A DNA stretch of 7,376 nt from an uncultured Clostridia bacterium (GTDB lineage: Bacteria; Bacillota; Clostridia; Peptostreptococcales; Anaerovoracaceae), in the NCBI GenBank assembly GCA_937889655.1, contig CALBZG010000094.1, positions 1 through 7,376 of the forward strand, read 5' to 3'. The notes under the pieces are model-generated. The model searched no databases and had not been told where the DNA came from. It saw only the letters and a program-made list of their open reading frames with translations. Numbering within the stretch: position 1 is the stretch's first letter; every line of letters starts with the position of its first letter. Shown piece by piece: positions 5,292 through 7,376 of the stretch. Position numbers and translations under genes: made by a program.

Positions 5292-5669
5292 TTGCCTCAT
5301 CATTTTAATCATGAAAAGCCGATTTTTATGCAAATAGCAGAGATGCTCGAGAATGCTATTTTAAGTGGCGCATATGCTGAAGAAACCCAGATCCCATCCA
5401 TCACTGAATTCTCTGTAGCTTATAAAATCAATCCGGCGACGGCATTAAAGGGTGTTAATGTCCTTGTAGATTCAGGATTACTTTATAAAAAGCGCGGTAC
5501 GGGGATGTTTGTGAGCCGGGGAGCTAAAGACAAGCTTGCACAGAAACGTAAAGATGATTTTTTCAGTAATTTTATCCGGCCTCTGATCCTCGAATCACGT
5601 AATCTTAAGATTGAACGGGAAGAATTATTCAGCATGCTGGAAAGGGGGCAGGAAGAATATGGCGATTGA
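5292..5669 (+). CDS. GntR-family transcriptional regulator, YtrA subfamily
   Basis: This 125-residue DNA-binding repressor probably controls its own ABC transporter operon. The N-terminal winged helix-turn-helix (about 8-78) shows 'PIFMQIAEMLENAILSGAY', the recognition segment 'YKINPATALKGVNVL', and the wing 'SGLLYKKRGTGMFVSRGA'. The short C-terminal tail of about 45 residues (FIRPLILESRNLKIEREELFSMLE) is the two-helix dimerisation module of YtrA-type GntR proteins, which lack the larger effector domains of FadR or HutC types. The start is taken as TTG at 5292 from the ribosome binding site; GTG at 5283 would add three residues. The end overlaps the ATPase gene by 11 bp. YtrA proteins often derepress cell-wall-antibiotic or envelope-stress transporters, but the inducer here cannot be read from sequence. 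Confidence 0.92.
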   Translation: MPHHFNHEKPIFMQIAEMLENAILSGAYAEETQIPSITEFSVAYKINPATALKGVNVLVDSGLLYKKRGTGMFVSRGAKDKLAQKRKDDFFSNFIRPLILESRNLKIEREELFSMLERGQEEYGD

Positions 5670-6519
5670 AATCAGAAATGTTTCGAAAAGTTTTGGGCGC
5701 ACCAAAGCCTTGGACAACATCAATATCAAATTTGACGAAGGCGGGATCAGCGGTCTTTTTGGCAATAACGGTGCAGGGAAGACGACACTATTCAATATCA
5801 TAGCAAATCGGATATACCCTTCCGTCGGCGAAGTTTTCATCGATGGTGAATCCGTGGCAGATAATGACCATGCCCTGGGCAAGATCTTCATGCTTAGCGA
5901 CGCCAATTTATATCCTGATGATATGAGAGTGAAAAGGGCTTTTAAAGTTACCTCTCTCTTCTATAAGGATTTTGATTTGCAGTATGCCCTGGAGCTTGCT
6001 GAGCGTTTCAGTCTTAAAACAAATAAAAAAATCGCCTCATTATCAACCGGTTATGCATCAATATTTAGAATTATTATCGCTTTATCAGTGAATGTCCCTT
6101 ACTTGTTGCTTGATGAGCCGGTGCTGGGTCTTGACGCACAGAATCGTGACCTTTTCTATAAACTGCTGCTGGAGAAGTACGGCAAACATCCTTGTACGAT
6201 CATTATTTCTACTCATCTGATCCAGGAGGTTTCAGCCCTGATCGACCAGACGGTGATCATACGCAATGGATATATTATTAAGAATCAATCGAGAGATGAA
6301 CTTCTGAGCAGTGGTTACACGATCTCCGGGCCAGCAGCCTTGGTGGATGAATACGTCATAGGACGTCCGGTCTTATCGGTGCAAAATCTTGGAGGTTTGA
6401 AAACCGCTTGTCTAAGCGGAAAACCTGACTCTGATGATATACCGGAAGGATTGGAAGCCGGAAGCTTTGATCTTCAGGAGTATTTTATACAACTTATGAA
6501 TGGGGAGGGATCAAAATGA
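5659..6519 (+). CDS. ABC transporter ATP-binding protein (YtrB-like)
   Basis: This 286-residue nucleotide-binding subunit powers the membrane protein encoded next. Walker A is 'GNNGAGKTT' (35-43, Lys41); Walker B is 'YLLLDEP' (148-154) with catalytic Glu153; the D-loop is 'GLD' (157-159); the switch His is His186 in 'STH'. The signature is the divergent 'LSTGYAS' (128-134) instead of LSGGQ, and the Q-loop region (about 77-90, 'FMLSDANLYPDD') has no obvious Gln; both are usual in ATPases paired with YtrA-type regulators. A tail of about 70 residues follows the ATPase core. The ATG at 5659 has AGGA 5 bases upstream, inside the end of the regulator gene; a longer frame from 5611 would lie inside that gene with no family similarity. 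The stop shares the ATGA overlap with the permease start. The substrate is unknown. Confidence 0.93.
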   Translation: MAIEIRNVSKSFGRTKALDNINIKFDEGGISGLFGNNGAGKTTLFNIIANRIYPSVGEVFIDGESVADNDHALGKIFMLSDANLYPDDMRVKRAFKVTSLFYKDFDLQYALELAERFSLKTNKKIASLSTGYASIFRIIIALSVNVPYLLLDEPVLGLDAQNRDLFYKLLLEKYGKHPCTIIISTHLIQEVSALIDQTVIIRNGYIIKNQSRDELLSSGYTISGPAALVDEYVIGRPVLSVQNLGGLKTACLSGKPDSDDIPEGLEAGSFDLQEYFIQLMNGEGSK

Positions 6520-7274
6520 GCAGGATCAATTTTATACCCGCATTCAAATATTGTTTCAGAAGTATGATAACAGGCGTTTCGGTATTTCTCCTGATCATGC
6601 TGGTCGTAACTGCGGCGGTAGCGGTCACTGCCAATATCTCCATCCGGATCAACGGGGATATCACCCTCATGTTCAATGCGTTTGAAACTGCTGCAGCAAT
6701 CGCAGCCTTCGTTATCGGAATCGTTTCGATACGCGAGGACATGAGGCTATTGAACCAGTACGGCATAGGTCGTCGAACCGCATTTCTATCGGAAATTTCG
6801 GTAGCGATCGTTATCATGATGATCATGTCTGTTGCAGGGATCTTGATCGCTTCTTTAGGCAGCAGCATGGCTGTCGATAATAAAAATGTCATGATCAATA
6901 CCCTGTACAGCTTTTTTTACCCCCAAAGGGTCGAGTCGCTGCCTCCTGCCATTGTATTTCTGGAAACATTGACGTGGAATTTTATGATATATCTTTCCGC
7001 ATTTTTTACAGGATTATTTATCTCACTGATGTTCTATCGGCTCAGCAAAATATGGAAAGTCGTTGCAGCTATCGGATTGCCGGTTTTGTTTCTGGTAATT
7101 TTGCCTACCGTTTTAGTTAAAAGCCTGCCCGGCCTGGTCATATACATATTTTCAATCGACTCGTTTTCCGACCCTTGGACCGGCATCATGATCGGTTTAG
7201 GGAACTCTATCGTTTTCGGTCTGGGGTCATGGCTTCTCATAAGAAGAGCCCCCATTAAATCCGCTTTGAAATAA
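6516..7274 (+). CDS. Six-helix membrane protein, probable ABC transporter permease
   Basis: This 252-residue integral membrane protein is the likely partner of the upstream ATPase. Hydrophobic segments lie at about 20-42, 52-72, 92-114, 152-175, 180-202 and 222-243, an ABC-2-like six-helix layout. The basic loop after helix 2 (REDMRLLNQYGIGRRTAF, 73-90) is where ABC-2-type permeases contact the ATPase. There is no large extracellular domain, unlike the BceB/MacB type. The ATG overlaps the ATPase stop as ATGA and has GGAGG 7 bases upstream, so expression is coupled. I do not recognise a specific family name or substrate. If the module has a single permease, it would act as a homodimer; a second permease gene could follow beyond the window. 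Confidence 0.85.
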   Translation: MSRINFIPAFKYCFRSMITGVSVFLLIMLVVTAAVAVTANISIRINGDITLMFNAFETAAAIAAFVIGIVSIREDMRLLNQYGIGRRTAFLSEISVAIVIMMIMSVAGILIASLGSSMAVDNKNVMINTLYSFFYPQRVESLPPAIVFLETLTWNFMIYLSAFFTGLFISLMFYRLSKIWKVVAAIGLPVLFLVILPTVLVKSLPGLVIYIFSIDSFSDPWTGIMIGLGNSIVFGLGSWLLIRRAPIKSALK

Positions 7275-7287
7275 GAGGTGACTTAAA

Positions 7288-7376
7288 ATGGAAAAATCAA
7301 ATAGAAATCCTTGGGAAGATCTTTTGCTCGAAGATTATGAAAATCACATGAGGCTGGATAATATCCGGCAGCTTCA
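7288..7376 (+). CDS. N-terminus of a probable class I SAM-dependent methyltransferase (runs off the window)
   Basis: Only the first 29 codons are visible. The sequence begins MEKSNRNPWEDLLLEDYENH and continues with MRLDNIRQL. The pattern 'W-E-x-x-x-L-x-D-Y-E-N-H-M-x-L-D-x-(V/I)-x-Q-L' is one I associate with the start of a group of small Firmicute class I methyltransferases, whose SAM-binding glycine motif would lie beyond the window. The ribosome binding site GAGGTGA is 6 bases upstream of the ATG, and the gene starts 13 bp after the permease stop, so it is probably in the same operon. The family call rests on a short stretch; the existence of the gene is much surer than its function. Confidence 0.6.
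   Translation, partial: MEKSNRNPWEDLLLEDYENHMRLDNIRQL

Overview
The window looks like chromosomal DNA of a low-to-moderate GC Gram-positive anaerobe, most likely a member of Clostridia. The indications are strong purine-rich Shine-Dalgarno sequences, extended -10 promoters, a VanR/PhoP-like two-component pair beside a DUF2680 (YckD-type) secreted protein, a YtrA-type GntR regulator with its ABC transporter, and a BKACE-family enzyme. This placement is inferred from gene content; no rRNA or other phylogenetic marker is present.

Layout. (1) Positions 1-69, minus strand: the 5' end of a small ORF resembling the N-terminus of an ABM-type (antibiotic biosynthesis monooxygenase) protein, interrupted by an in-frame TAG after 20 codons. 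(2) 153-2289, minus strand: an OmpR-family response regulator and a sensor histidine kinase, overlapping by 11 bp, read from an extended -10 promoter. (3) 2486-2860, plus strand: a divergently transcribed small secreted DUF2680 protein with a Gly/Asn/Cys-rich tail, its own promoter and a strong intrinsic terminator. (4) 2955-5085, minus strand: a three-gene cluster of a DUF1905 protein, a beta-hydroxyacid dehydrogenase (HIBADH superfamily) and a beta-keto acid cleavage enzyme (BKACE/DUF849). (5) 5292-7376, plus strand, divergent from region 4: a YtrA-type GntR repressor, an ABC ATPase, a six-helix membrane protein, and the start of a probable class I SAM-dependent methyltransferase that runs off the window. 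Genes in this last cluster overlap or sit within about 15 bp of one another.

How the genes may work together. The two-component system probably senses an envelope or extracellular signal, and the divergent DUF2680 gene is a natural target; an 8-bp direct repeat spaced 22 bp apart lies just upstream of that gene's -35. The dehydrogenase and BKACE form a plausible two-step catabolic route (beta-hydroxy acid to beta-keto acid, then acetyl-CoA-dependent cleavage to acetoacetate plus an acyl-CoA). The substrate cannot be read from sequence, and the DUF1905 partner has no known role there. The GntR/ABC cluster looks like a self-regulated envelope-stress or export module. The 206-bp divergent region between regions 4 and 5 holds two perfect inverted repeats, each with a 6-bp spacer and each placed over or just after a promoter -10, so it is the most regulation-dense part of the window.

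No insertion sequence, tRNA, rRNA, CRISPR array or phage gene was seen, and no gene-free stretch exceeds 300 bases.
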